From contig JALWSJ010000227.1 in assembly GCA_026993705.1 (NCBI GenBank), forward strand, positions 1 through 5,561: a DNA stretch of 5,561 nt. The letters run 5' to 3'. Shown here one piece after another: positions 1-5,561 of this stretch (its first letter is position 1; every line of letters starts with the position of its first letter). This stretch comes from Flavobacteriales bacterium (lineage in GTDB: Bacteria > Bacteroidota > Bacteroidia > Flavobacteriales_D > Parvicellaceae). Under the pieces are notes generated by a model. That model worked only from the letters and a program-made list of their open reading frames with translations. It made no database searches and was not told where the DNA came from. The translations under genes and the position numbers were made by a program.

Positions 1-20
1 TCTATGTACTCATTCCACTT

Positions 21-170
21 GCGTTAGGGATAGAACGGCGTGTTTGAACTCCTTTTGTATTGTTGCACCTATGCAACACAAAAGAGTGAGTAGTGATAGC
101 CCGACCATTGCGGCGTTAAAATATTGTGTAGTGAGAACGAAACAATATTTTTATGCCGTAATGGGAACGC
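21..170 (+). ncRNA. Structured intergenic repeat, copy 1 (candidate ncRNA)
   Basis: This is a non-coding element with a three-way-junction layout, recognised by comparison with copy 2 (4729-4865, minus strand). Visible parts are: a closing helix GCGTT (21-25) with AACGC (166-170); a conserved block running on to GGC at 39; hairpin P2, made of 52-57/79-84 and 61-67/72-78 around a four-base loop; the conserved block GATAGCCCGACC (95-106); and hairpin P3, made of 107-114/155-162 (one G-T wobble) and 118-127/142-151. The blocks match copy 2 almost base for base, while the hairpins share structure but not sequence. An alternative pairing, GTTaGGG (23-29) with CCCAAC (170-175), would compete with the closing helix. 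The element ends about 80 bases before the CBS synthase start, and a separate promoter lies between them, so it is probably not that gene's leader. Its own promoter would lie off the left edge. The function is unknown; a mobile repeat is the alternative reading. Confidence 0.6.
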
Positions 171-198
171 CCAACTTGCAATTAAATTATGCTTTATG

Positions 199-229
199 TT
201 TGGGGCTTTTGTGAAGTTAGTTATCTTTG
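199..229 (+). promoter_or_regulatory. Bacteroidota-type promoter of the cystathionine beta-synthase gene
   Basis: TTTG at 199-202 is followed after 19 bases by TATCTTTG at 222-229. This fits the primary sigma-factor consensus of Bacteroidota (TTTG or TTG, about 19-21 bases, TAnnTTTG). Transcription would begin near 235, giving a leader of roughly 17 bases before the ATG at 252. The promoter lies downstream of repeat copy 1, so the gene does not need read-through from it. Confidence 0.8.
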
Positions 230-251
230 CTAGTCGTAAAGAAAATATACA

Positions 252-1613
252 ATGAAATACTACAACAATATCCTTGAAACGATTGGAAATACTCCTTTGG
301 TTAAGATTAACAAACTTTGTAAAGATGTTAAGGCCACGGTTTTGGCTAAGATTGAAACGACTAACCCTGGTAATTCGGTAAAAGATAGAATGGCTTTGCA
401 GATGATTGAAGATGCGGAGGCGGATGGTCGGTTAAAACCTGGTGGGACAGTTATAGAAGGTACGTCTGGTAATACTGGAATGGGATTGGCATTAGCGTGT
501 ATTATTAAAGGGTATAAGTTGATTTGTGTATTGAGCGATAAGCAGAGTAAAGAGAAAATGGATATTTTAAGGGCGGTTGGTGCTGAGGTGCATGTTTGCC
601 CAACGAATGTACCTGCGGATGATCCACGTTCGTATTATTCGGTATCTAAACGTTTGGCGGAGGAAATTCCAAATTCTTGGTATGTGAATCAGTATGATAA
701 TCCTTCTAATACGAAGGCTCATTATGAAAGTACAGGTCCTGAGATCTGGGAGCAGACCGATGGAAAAATAACTCATTTTGTCGTCGGTGTTGGTACAGGG
801 GGAACTATCTCGGGGGTAGGTAAATATTTAAAGGAGAAAAATCCGAATATTAAAATTTGGGGTATTGATACGTATGGCTCTGTGTTTAAAAAATACCATG
901 AAACAGGTATTTTTGATGAAAATGAAATTTACCCTTATATAACAGAAGGTATTGGAGAAGATATTTTGCCAAAGAATGTAAATTTTGATGTTATTGATAA
1001 GTTTGAGAAGGTAACAGATAAAGACGCAGCCATTTATCAAAGGAAATTAGCAAAGGAAGAGGGAATTTTTGTAGGAAATTCTGCGGGGTCGGCTATTAAG
1101 GGGGTTTTGCAACTCAAAGACGAGTTAAAAGAAGATGATGTGGTTGTCGTTTTATTTCATGACCATGGTAGTCGTTATGTTGGTAAGATGTTTAACGATG
1201 ATTGGATGCGAGAAAGAGGTTTTTTGGAAGATGAAAAATCTTGTGCGATTGATTTGATTAAAGATCATCAAGGTAAACATTTGGTTACTGTTTCTACTGA
1301 TACGCCTGTATCTCAAGCTATTATATTAATGAAGCAATATGGTATTTCACAGATTCCTGTGGTAGAAAACGGTGAGTTTGTAGGTTCGCTTACCGACAAT
1401 CAGTTGTTTGCCCGTTTGGTTGAAAATCCAGAATTAAAAGATTTGCCCGTTAAGAACATTATGCAAGAGCCATTTCCTGTTGTGGAGGAGAAAGTTTGTA
1501 TCGATGATTTATCTAAAATATTTAAGGGGAATGCAGCTGCTATATTGGTAAAATATGACGGAGGTAAACATCATATTATTACGAAACAAGATTTAATCAA
1601 TGCTATTGCATAG
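252..1613 (+). CDS. Cystathionine beta-synthase (PLP enzyme with C-terminal CBS-domain pair)
   Basis: This 453-residue cytoplasmic enzyme is predicted to condense serine (or an activated serine) with homocysteine to form cystathionine, the first step of transsulfuration. Residues 1 to about 325 form the fold-type II PLP domain. They show the Schiff-base Lys44 in NSVKDR, the substrate and PLP loop TSGNTG (71-76, Asn74), the phosphate-binding glycine loop GTGGT (181-185) and Ser307, in the position that contacts the pyridine nitrogen. The stretch NQYDNPSN..AHYESTGPEI (146-165) is more typical of CBS synthases than of O-acetylserine sulfhydrylase. Residues about 340-453 form two CBS motifs, a likely adenosyl-ligand-binding or regulatory module. 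There is no N-terminal heme-binding extension, as expected for bacteria. The ATG at 252 fits the family N-terminus and sits just after a strong promoter. The next gene overlaps by 14 bases, suggesting co-transcription. A cysteine synthase activity cannot be excluded from sequence alone. Confidence 0.93.
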   Translation: MKYYNNILETIGNTPLVKINKLCKDVKATVLAKIETTNPGNSVKDRMALQMIEDAEADGRLKPGGTVIEGTSGNTGMGLALACIIKGYKLICVLSDKQSKEKMDILRAVGAEVHVCPTNVPADDPRSYYSVSKRLAEEIPNSWYVNQYDNPSNTKAHYESTGPEIWEQTDGKITHFVVGVGTGGTISGVGKYLKEKNPNIKIWGIDTYGSVFKKYHETGIFDENEIYPYITEGIGEDILPKNVNFDVIDKFEKVTDKDAAIYQRKLAKEEGIFVGNSAGSAIKGVLQLKDELKEDDVVVVLFHDHGSRYVGKMFNDDWMRERGFLEDEKSCAIDLIKDHQGKHLVTVSTDTPVSQAIILMKQYGISQIPVVENGEFVGSLTDNQLFARLVENPELKDLPVKNIMQEPFPVVEEKVCIDDLSKIFKGNAAAILVKYDGGKHHIITKQDLINAIA

Positions 1614-2187
1614 ATTACAAACAATTTATAAGCAAGGAAAGAGAATTGTTTTATCGGTTTTCTTTCTTTTGCTTTTTTCTTTTGTCAAAGCACAAGATGT
1701 AGATTCGATTGCCCATAATTTTGAATTGAGTTTTGGACAATCTACGTTGTTTATTTCTAATGCTTATGCCCAGAAGTTAAAGGCGTTATACAATATTGTC
1801 GTTCCGACTAATTCAATGCTGTTTTTTGTAGATTTTAGACCGTTAAAGCGTTTAAAAGTGCCCGTGTTTTTTAATCTCCCTACAGAGAGTAAACAATATA
1901 TCGTAAACGGAACGTTAATCAGTGAAAAAGCTGCTTCTACTCTTGGCTCGGGAATTGAGTATAATGTTATAGATTTCAATATTCCATATAATTCGGTTGT
2001 GGAAATTAACGTAGCTCCCATGGCCAGCTTTATTTTAAGAAGTAATTATCAAATAGCCTTTGCTCCGTTGGTTTCAAGTCGGATTAGAATTGTTAAAGAC
2101 AAAAATTTCATAATGTATTTGGGAACAAGTTATTCTCTCGGTGTAAATACTTGGGGATTGTTTTATGGAACTGGATATATTTTTTGA
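1600..2187 (+). CDS. Exported protein of unknown function, possibly a small outer-membrane beta-barrel
   Basis: I do not recognise this 195-residue protein. It has a clear Sec signal peptide: a basic region ending KQGKR (11-15), a hydrophobic core of about residues 16-29, and a probable cleavage after VKA before Gln32, a common pattern in Bacteroidota. The mature part (about 164 residues) has alternating polar and hydrophobic stretches, repeated aromatic residues and ends in Phe, as many outer-membrane beta-barrels do. There is no lipobox cysteine and no catalytic motif that I can see. The ATG at 1600 lies inside the end of the upstream gene (14-base overlap). It is the only ATG that keeps the signal peptide, since the next in-frame ATG is near 1816. 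The overlap suggests translational coupling to the CBS synthase, although no functional link is evident. A terminator follows 17 bases after the stop. That the gene is real is fairly certain; the barrel assignment is only suggestive. Confidence 0.75.
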   Translation: MLLHRLQTIYKQGKRIVLSVFFLLLFSFVKAQDVDSIAHNFELSFGQSTLFISNAYAQKLKALYNIVVPTNSMLFFVDFRPLKRLKVPVFFNLPTESKQYIVNGTLISEKAASTLGSGIEYNVIDFNIPYNSVVEINVAPMASFILRSNYQIAFAPLVSSRIRIVKDKNFIMYLGTSYSLGVNTWGLFYGTGYIF

Positions 2188-2204
2188 ATTTTGCAGAAAT
2201 ACAA

Positions 2205-2243
2205 ACACAAAAAAGGGAGCTGACTAGCTCCCTTTTTTTGTGT
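2205..2243. terminator. Bidirectional intrinsic terminator between convergent genes
   Basis: GGGAGCT (2215-2221) pairs with AGCTCCC (2226-2232) around the four-base loop GACT. On the left the stem is preceded by A6 and ACAC, and on the right it is followed by T7 and GTGT, so the inverted repeat spans nearly 40 bases with one unpaired T. Each strand therefore reads as a GC-rich hairpin followed by a U-tract. It sits 17 bases after the stop of the exported-protein gene and 14 bases from the stop of eno, and should end transcription from both sides. Confidence 0.9.
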
Positions 2244-2257
2244 TATTTATTTTCGTT

Positions 2258-3547
2258 TTACTTTATAAATCGAAACAAATCTTTACCAGGGTAGTAAGCC
2301 ATTTGACCTAATTCCTCCTCAATCCTTAACAATTGATTGTATTTCGCAATTCTATCAGTTCTCGAAGCTGAACCTGTTTTTATTTGACCAGTATTAAGGG
2401 CAACAGCCAAATCTGCAATAGTAGTGTCTTCTGTTTCACCACTTCTGTGGCTGATAATTGAAGTATAGCGATTACGAGTTGCTAAATTAATAGCATCTAT
2501 TGTTTCTGTAAGTGTTCCGATTTGATTGGGTTTGATTAAAATTGAGTTTGCAGTGTCCGTATCGATACCTTTTTGTAGTCTGTCCACATTAGTTACAAAC
2601 AAATCATCTCCAACCAATTGTATTTTATGTCCCAATGTGTCGGTAAGGTATTTCCAACCGTTCCAATCATCTTCGTCCAAGCCGTCTTCTAACGATAAAA
2701 TAGGATATTTTTCTTCCCATTTTTTCCAGAATAAAACCATTTCATCCGAAGTAAAAGACTCTCCGGTTGAAGCAAAGTGATACTTTTTATCCTCTTTGTT
2801 GTAAAATTCCGAAGCCGCTGCGTCAATAGCAATATAAACATCGTCTCCAGGTTTATATCCTGCTTTTTCTATAGCATTGATAACTACCTCAATAGCTTCT
2901 TCATTTGAGCTTAAGTTTGGAGCAAAACCACCTTCATCACCTACATTCGTACTCATTCCTTTATCTTTCAAAACACCTTTTAAAGTGTGGAAAATTTCCG
3001 CTCCCATTCGCAAAGCATCGCTAAACGATTCCGCACCAACAGGCATTATCATAAATTCTTGAATATCAATTTTGTTGTCGGCATGAGAACCACCGTTCAA
3101 TATATTCATCATCGGAACAGGCAAAGTATTCGCGTTTACACCACCAATATATCGGTATAAAGACTGTCCTAAAGTTTGAGCAGCGGCTTTAGCAACCGCT
3201 AGAGAAACACCCAAAATAGCATTTGCTCCTAGTTTAGCTTTGTTGTCTGTACCGTCTAGCGAAATCATCACGCGGTCAATAAGGTTTTGCTCAAAAATAT
3301 AAGCTCCTTTTAATTCATCGTTAAGAATGGTGTTTACGTTGTCAACAGCTTTTAATACTCCTTTACCTCCGTAAATACCTTTATCGTTATCTCTTAATTC
3401 TACAGCTTCGTGAACTCCTGTAGATGCTCCTGAAGGAACAGCGGCTCTACCAACTACCCCAGCATCTGTGTAAACTTCAACTTCAACCGTAGGGTTTCCT
3501 CTTGAATCAAGAATTTGACGAGCTTTTATTTGTGCAATAAATGACAT
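2258..3547 (-). CDS. eno: Enolase (2-phosphoglycerate dehydratase)
   Basis: This 429-residue cytoplasmic glycolytic enzyme interconverts 2-phosphoglycerate and phosphoenolpyruvate and needs Mg2+. All key residues are present: the mobile loop with SGAST (39-43), His155 in GGSHAD, the catalytic Glu205 in GDEGGFAPN, metal ligands Asp242, Glu287 (SLEDGL) and Asp314 (GDD), the general base Lys339 in the signature LIKPNQIGT, and His367 in SHRSGETED. The length is usual for bacterial enolases and the frame is intact. The start is the ATG at 3547, whose N-terminus (MSFIAQIKARQILDSRGNPT) is the standard one. It lies only 11 bases downstream of the carA stop, with no promoter-like sequence between them, so it is almost certainly co-transcribed with carA. 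Transcription ends at the shared terminator at 2205-2243. Confidence 0.98.
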   Translation of the reverse strand: MSFIAQIKARQILDSRGNPTVEVEVYTDAGVVGRAAVPSGASTGVHEAVELRDNDKGIYGGKGVLKAVDNVNTILNDELKGAYIFEQNLIDRVMISLDGTDNKAKLGANAILGVSLAVAKAAAQTLGQSLYRYIGGVNANTLPVPMMNILNGGSHADNKIDIQEFMIMPVGAESFSDALRMGAEIFHTLKGVLKDKGMSTNVGDEGGFAPNLSSNEEAIEVVINAIEKAGYKPGDDVYIAIDAAASEFYNKEDKKYHFASTGESFTSDEMVLFWKKWEEKYPILSLEDGLDEDDWNGWKYLTDTLGHKIQLVGDDLFVTNVDRLQKGIDTDTANSILIKPNQIGTLTETIDAINLATRNRYTSIISHRSGETEDTTIADLAVALNTGQIKTGSASRTDRIAKYNQLLRIEEELGQMAYYPGKDLFRFIK

Positions 3548-3558
3548 AATATATTGTT

Positions 3559-4659
3559 TTATAATTGTTTAATATTTTCTATAAATTCATCGAATAAGTA
3601 ATCCGAATCATGCGGACCAGGCGAAGCTTCAGGGTGGTATTGAACAGAAAAAGCCTTTTTGTTGTTTAATTTAATCCCCGCAAGTGTGCCATCATTAAGA
3701 TGTTCGTGCGTAATGGTAATGTTCGGGTGTTTTAAAGCGTCTTCTTTACGAACAACAAACCCATGATTTTGTGAGGTAATTTCACTCTTACCTGTTACTA
3801 AGTTTTTAACTGGATGATTAATCCCTCTGTGACCGTTGTGCATTTTTTCAGTTGATAAACCTTGACTTAAAGCCAATATTTGATGCCCCAAGCAAATTCC
3901 AAAAATAGGAATACCCGTTTCTACTAACTGACCAACATTTTCAATTACCTCGGCCAATGGTTCAGGGTCTCCAGGTCCATTAGAAAGCATAATACCATCG
4001 GGGTTATAATCCAAAATATCTTTATAATTAGTATCGTAAGGAAAAACCCGAACATAAGAATCTCTCTTTATAAGTGAGCGAATAATATTTTGCTTGACCC
4101 CAAAATCCAATAAAGCAATTTTTATTTCAGCGTTTTCGTCACCAACAGAATAAGGTTCTTTCGTAGAAACTTTCGAAGCTAATTCCATACCCTTCATAGA
4201 AGGAGTTTGAGCCAATTGTTTCTTCAATGTTTCCAAGTCCGTAGTTTCAGAAGAAAGAATTGCGTTCTGAGCCCCATTATCACGGATGTGTTTCACTAAG
4301 GCACGTGTGTCAATATCCATAATTCCGACAACACCATCGCGTTCCAAGTAACTTTGTAGCGTATTCGATTCTCGGTATCTAGACTTAACCTTAGAAAACT
4401 TCTTCACTACCAGTCCTTTTATTTTACAACCGTCAGACTCCACCTCGTTAGCTTCCACGCCATAATTCCCAATATGCGAAGTCGCCATAACAACAATTTG
4501 TCCGAAGTAAGAAGGGTCAGTAAAAATTTCTTGATAACCGGTCATTCCCGTATTAAAGGCAATTTCGCCAGTAGTAGTGCCTATTTTGCCACAGGCTAAC
4601 CCTCTAAAAACAGTTCCGTCTTCTAAGAGGATAACAGCAGGTTGATTGGATAGTTGCAT
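3559..4659 (-). CDS. carA: Carbamoyl-phosphate synthase small subunit (glutamine amidotransferase)
   Basis: This 366-residue subunit hydrolyses glutamine and passes ammonia to the large subunit CarB, which makes carbamoyl phosphate for pyrimidine and arginine synthesis. The N-terminal CarA domain (about 1-150) carries GTVFRG, TGEIAFNTGMTGYQEI and the conserved DPSYFGQIV. The C-terminal class I glutamine amidotransferase domain (about 180-366) has the nucleophile Cys256 in GICLGHQ, with His342 and Glu344 of the triad in QYHPEASPGP, and the conserved GHRGINHPV and SQNHGFVV segments. The length is normal. No carB is present in the window, so the large subunit must be encoded elsewhere. The gene heads the carA-eno operon. 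The ATG at 4659 gives the family's usual N-terminus but lies only five bases beyond the promoter's -7 box, so the transcript may be leaderless. Confidence 0.97.
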   Translation of the reverse strand: MQLSNQPAVILLEDGTVFRGLACGKIGTTTGEIAFNTGMTGYQEIFTDPSYFGQIVVMATSHIGNYGVEANEVESDGCKIKGLVVKKFSKVKSRYRESNTLQSYLERDGVVGIMDIDTRALVKHIRDNGAQNAILSSETTDLETLKKQLAQTPSMKGMELASKVSTKEPYSVGDENAEIKIALLDFGVKQNIIRSLIKRDSYVRVFPYDTNYKDILDYNPDGIMLSNGPGDPEPLAEVIENVGQLVETGIPIFGICLGHQILALSQGLSTEKMHNGHRGINHPVKNLVTGKSEITSQNHGFVVRKEDALKHPNITITHEHLNDGTLAGIKLNNKKAFSVQYHPEASPGPHDSDYLFDEFIENIKQL

Positions 4660-4664
4660 GAGTG

Positions 4665-4696
4665 CAAAAATACATAAATTTAATGAAGATTATAAA
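4665..4696 (-). promoter_or_regulatory. Promoter of the carA-eno operon
   Basis: Read on the minus strand, TATTTTTG (4672-4665) matches the TAnnTTTG -7 box exactly. A weak -33-like TTTA lies 20 bases upstream (4696-4693). Only five bases (CACTC) separate the -7 box from the carA ATG, so the start site would fall at or next to the start codon. The -7 box is convincing; the -33 element is poor. Confidence 0.65.
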
Positions 4697-4728
4697 GCGT
4701 AGGATGAATAAATTGTTAAATAATTAGG

Positions 4729-4865
4729 GTGTTCCCCCATTTTACCAAACAAACATTTCGCTCAGGCGAAACGATTGTTGGGTGAAATGGGGTCGGGCTA
4801 TCCACTATATCTTTTGCCCTCCAAAAGGAGGGAGGGCAAAAGGATGCCGTTCCTATCCCTAACAC
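4729..4865 (-). ncRNA. Structured intergenic repeat, copy 2 (candidate ncRNA)
   Basis: This is the second copy of the element at 21-170, in sense orientation upstream of carA and ending 69 bases before its start codon. The closing helix is GTGTT/AACAC (4865-4861 with 4733-4729), against GCGTT/AACGC in copy 1, which is a compensatory change. Conserved block A (4865-4846) differs from copy 1 by one substitution and one inserted G. P2 is a perfect 12-bp stem, 4811-4822 with 4831-4842. Block B is 4803-4791. P3 is a long stem interrupted by mismatches: 4737-4742/4785-4790, 4744-4746/4781-4783, 4748-4752/4775-4779 and 4756-4761/4766-4771. TTAGGG in block A can also pair with CCCTAA at the 3' edge. 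A possible -7 box, TTTCTTTG (4887-4880), lies 14 bases upstream, without a clear -33 element. The function is unknown, and a mobile palindromic repeat is the alternative. Confidence 0.6.
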
Positions 4866-4961
4866 GAGACAGGTGATTGCAAAGAAAACGGAATTTAGTG
4901 TTCTTACATGATGGGTGTTTTCTTTGTGCAGCCCAGAATGGAAATGAAATATAAAGATGCT

Positions 4962-5029
4962 AAAAACATTTTATGGTGCTTAGATTAACTGCAAGTTCCT
5001 AACACTGTTGATATGTAGATACAAAGAAA
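4962..5029 (-). repeat. Possible deleted remnant of the structured repeat
   Basis: On the minus strand, TTTCTTTG (5029-5022) is followed 16 bases later by GTGTTAGG (5005-4998), which runs directly into AACTTGCAGTTAAT (4997-4984). The first two parts resemble the upstream flank and 5' end of copy 2. The last part resembles the sequence just after the 3' end of copy 1 (AACTTGCAATTAAA, 173-186). This could be a copy that lost its interior. The matches are short and A/T-rich, so the call is tentative. Confidence 0.3.
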
Positions 5030-5073
5030 TTAAGGCGTAAAGTAAATAAATTTAGTTTTTAAGGCTTAAAGTA
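5030..5073. repeat. Short tandem duplication (two 15-base units, 29-base period)
   Basis: TTAAGGCGTAAAGTA at 5030-5044 recurs as TTAAGGCTTAAAGTA at 5059-5073, with 14 of 15 bases identical. The A/T-rich spacer after each unit is also loosely similar, so this is probably an old 29-base tandem duplication. No coding or regulatory role is visible. Confidence 0.5.
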
Positions 5074-5140
5074 TAATTATATATAGTCTAGGTATTCTGT
5101 GTAAAAAAAACAATAAAACGCAACAAAAGAACGCTTTTAA

Positions 5141-5326
5141 TAATACCTTAAATCCGCAAGTAATTTCGTTATGAATAGTCAAAATGCGTATTATTATTGG
5201 TCAAGCACAGTTTTGAGACACGCAAGCGTAGCCATAGCTACGGTGAGTATCGAAAAACGAGCATTGTCAATAATGATGCGGAGTTTGTCTTTGTAATAGA
5301 AGTTCACTTGCGGATTTAAGGTAATA
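5141..5326. mobile_element. MITE-like palindromic element with perfect terminal inverted repeats
   Basis: CCTTAAATCCGCAAGT (5146-5161) is repeated exactly in inverse at 5306-5321. The match extends to 18 bases if the flanking TA/TA is counted. The element of 176 bp is flanked on both sides by TAATA (5141-5145 and 5322-5326), a possible 5-bp target duplication; a TA duplication is the minimal alternative. The interior continues the symmetry. AATAATAATAC-like sequence at 5188-5198 pairs with 5268-5279, allowing wobbles, and the centre is the hairpin CGTAGC/GCTACG (5227-5232/5237-5242). It is too short for a transposase and has no open frame, so any mobility would depend on an enzyme encoded elsewhere. 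A structured RNA or a large fold-back repeat is the alternative. I could not assign an IS family. Confidence 0.65.
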
Positions 5327-5531
5327 TAAAGGAATTACTGTTTAGCCTTGAGAAATATCACAAAATCAAAAGTGGATTTTAAATAGGAACTTTTGTGAAT
5401 ATTTTAGATAATCAAAAGCCATTAATGCAAAATAAAATAATTTCCCTAAAAAAATACAGATGTTATCTTGTTGCTAATCAATAGTGTATAGTTTTTTGAT
5501 GAAATAAATCAAAAATAAAACAAAAAAACAC
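5327..5531. other. A/T-rich non-coding stretch with small inverted repeats
   Basis: I see no gene here. Small inverted repeats are present: TCACAAAA/TTTTGTGA (5358-5365/5391-5398), which overlaps and competes with CAAAAGT/ACTTTTG (5367-5373/5389-5395), and TTTTTGAT/ATCAAAAA (5493-5500/5508-5515, spacer of seven). The last lies just upstream of the edge promoter and could be an operator, but in sequence this rich in A and T such matches also arise by chance. Confidence 0.3.
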
Positions 5532-5561
5532 TTGCGAAAAAGAAAAACCGTTGTATCTTTG
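5532..5561 (+). promoter_or_regulatory. Promoter reading out of the right edge
   Basis: TTG at 5532-5534 is followed after 19 bases by TATCTTTG (5554-5561), the same -7 box and spacing as the promoter of the cystathionine beta-synthase gene. The first transcribed base would lie just beyond the window, so the gene or RNA it drives cannot be seen. The strong match supports an active rightward promoter. Confidence 0.75.

Noticed and set aside
17..23. ACTTGCG shared by the start of copy 1, the MITE-like ends (5306-5312) and the right edge (5530-5536)
   Set aside because: It is only seven bases long and its surroundings do not align, so it is treated as coincidence.
1..251. The repeat upstream of the CBS synthase gene, considered as an SAM or other sulfur-related riboswitch leader
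   Set aside because: A good promoter (199-229) separates it from the gene, and the same element lies upstream of the unrelated carA, so a sulfur-specific leader is unlikely.
4811..4842. The perfect 12-bp stem with an 8-base loop, considered as a factor-independent terminator
   Set aside because: Neither strand has a U-tract after the stem, and it occupies the place of hairpin P2 in the structured element.
4908..4988. A 26-codon open frame on the plus strand beginning with two ATG codons in the gap right of carA
   Set aside because: It is very short and has no promoter box in a suitable place, no ribosome-binding sequence and no recognisable product. It lies in a region of repeats.
5510..5517. 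A minus-strand TATTTTTG (-7-like box)
   Set aside because: It lies in an A-run with no -33 element at proper spacing and no leftward gene nearby. It is probably chance.

Overview
The window looks like chromosomal DNA from a member of the Bacteroidota, most likely a flavobacterium or close relative. The evidence is low G+C, promoters of the Bacteroidota type (TTG or TTTG, about 19-20 bases, then TAnnTTTG), no strong Shine-Dalgarno sequences, a secreted protein whose signal peptide ends just before Gln, and an adjacent carA-eno pair, which I recall as common in flavobacteria. No database could be searched, so the taxonomy is inference.

Layout. Positions 1-251 hold a structured repeat (copy 1) and then a clear promoter. 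Two rightward genes follow: a cystathionine beta-synthase with a C-terminal CBS-domain pair (252-1613) and, overlapping it by 14 bases, a small exported protein of unknown function (1600-2187). A near-perfect inverted repeat at 2205-2243 is a bidirectional terminator between these genes and the convergent, leftward carA-eno operon (carA 4659-3559, eno 3547-2258). The carA promoter lies so close to its start codon that the mRNA may be leaderless. Positions 4660-5561 contain no convincing gene. They hold a second copy of the structured repeat on the minus strand, a possible deleted remnant of a third, a short tandem duplication, a 176-bp palindromic MITE-like element with perfect terminal inverted repeats, and, at the right edge, a promoter reading out of the window.

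The genes are housekeeping: sulfur amino acid metabolism, glycolysis and carbamoyl phosphate synthesis. The most interesting content is non-coding. Copies 1 and 2 share short, nearly invariant blocks (GYGTTAGGGATAG..AACGGC and GATAGCCCGACC). Between these blocks each copy has two hairpins whose sequences are unrelated but which pair in the same places, and the closing helix shows a compensatory C-G to T-A change. This is the signature of a conserved structured RNA or of a mobile element kept by its fold. Each copy lies in sense orientation roughly 70-80 bases upstream of a gene start (CBS synthase and carA). The family may already be known, because similar blocks recur between genes in flavobacteria as far as I recall.
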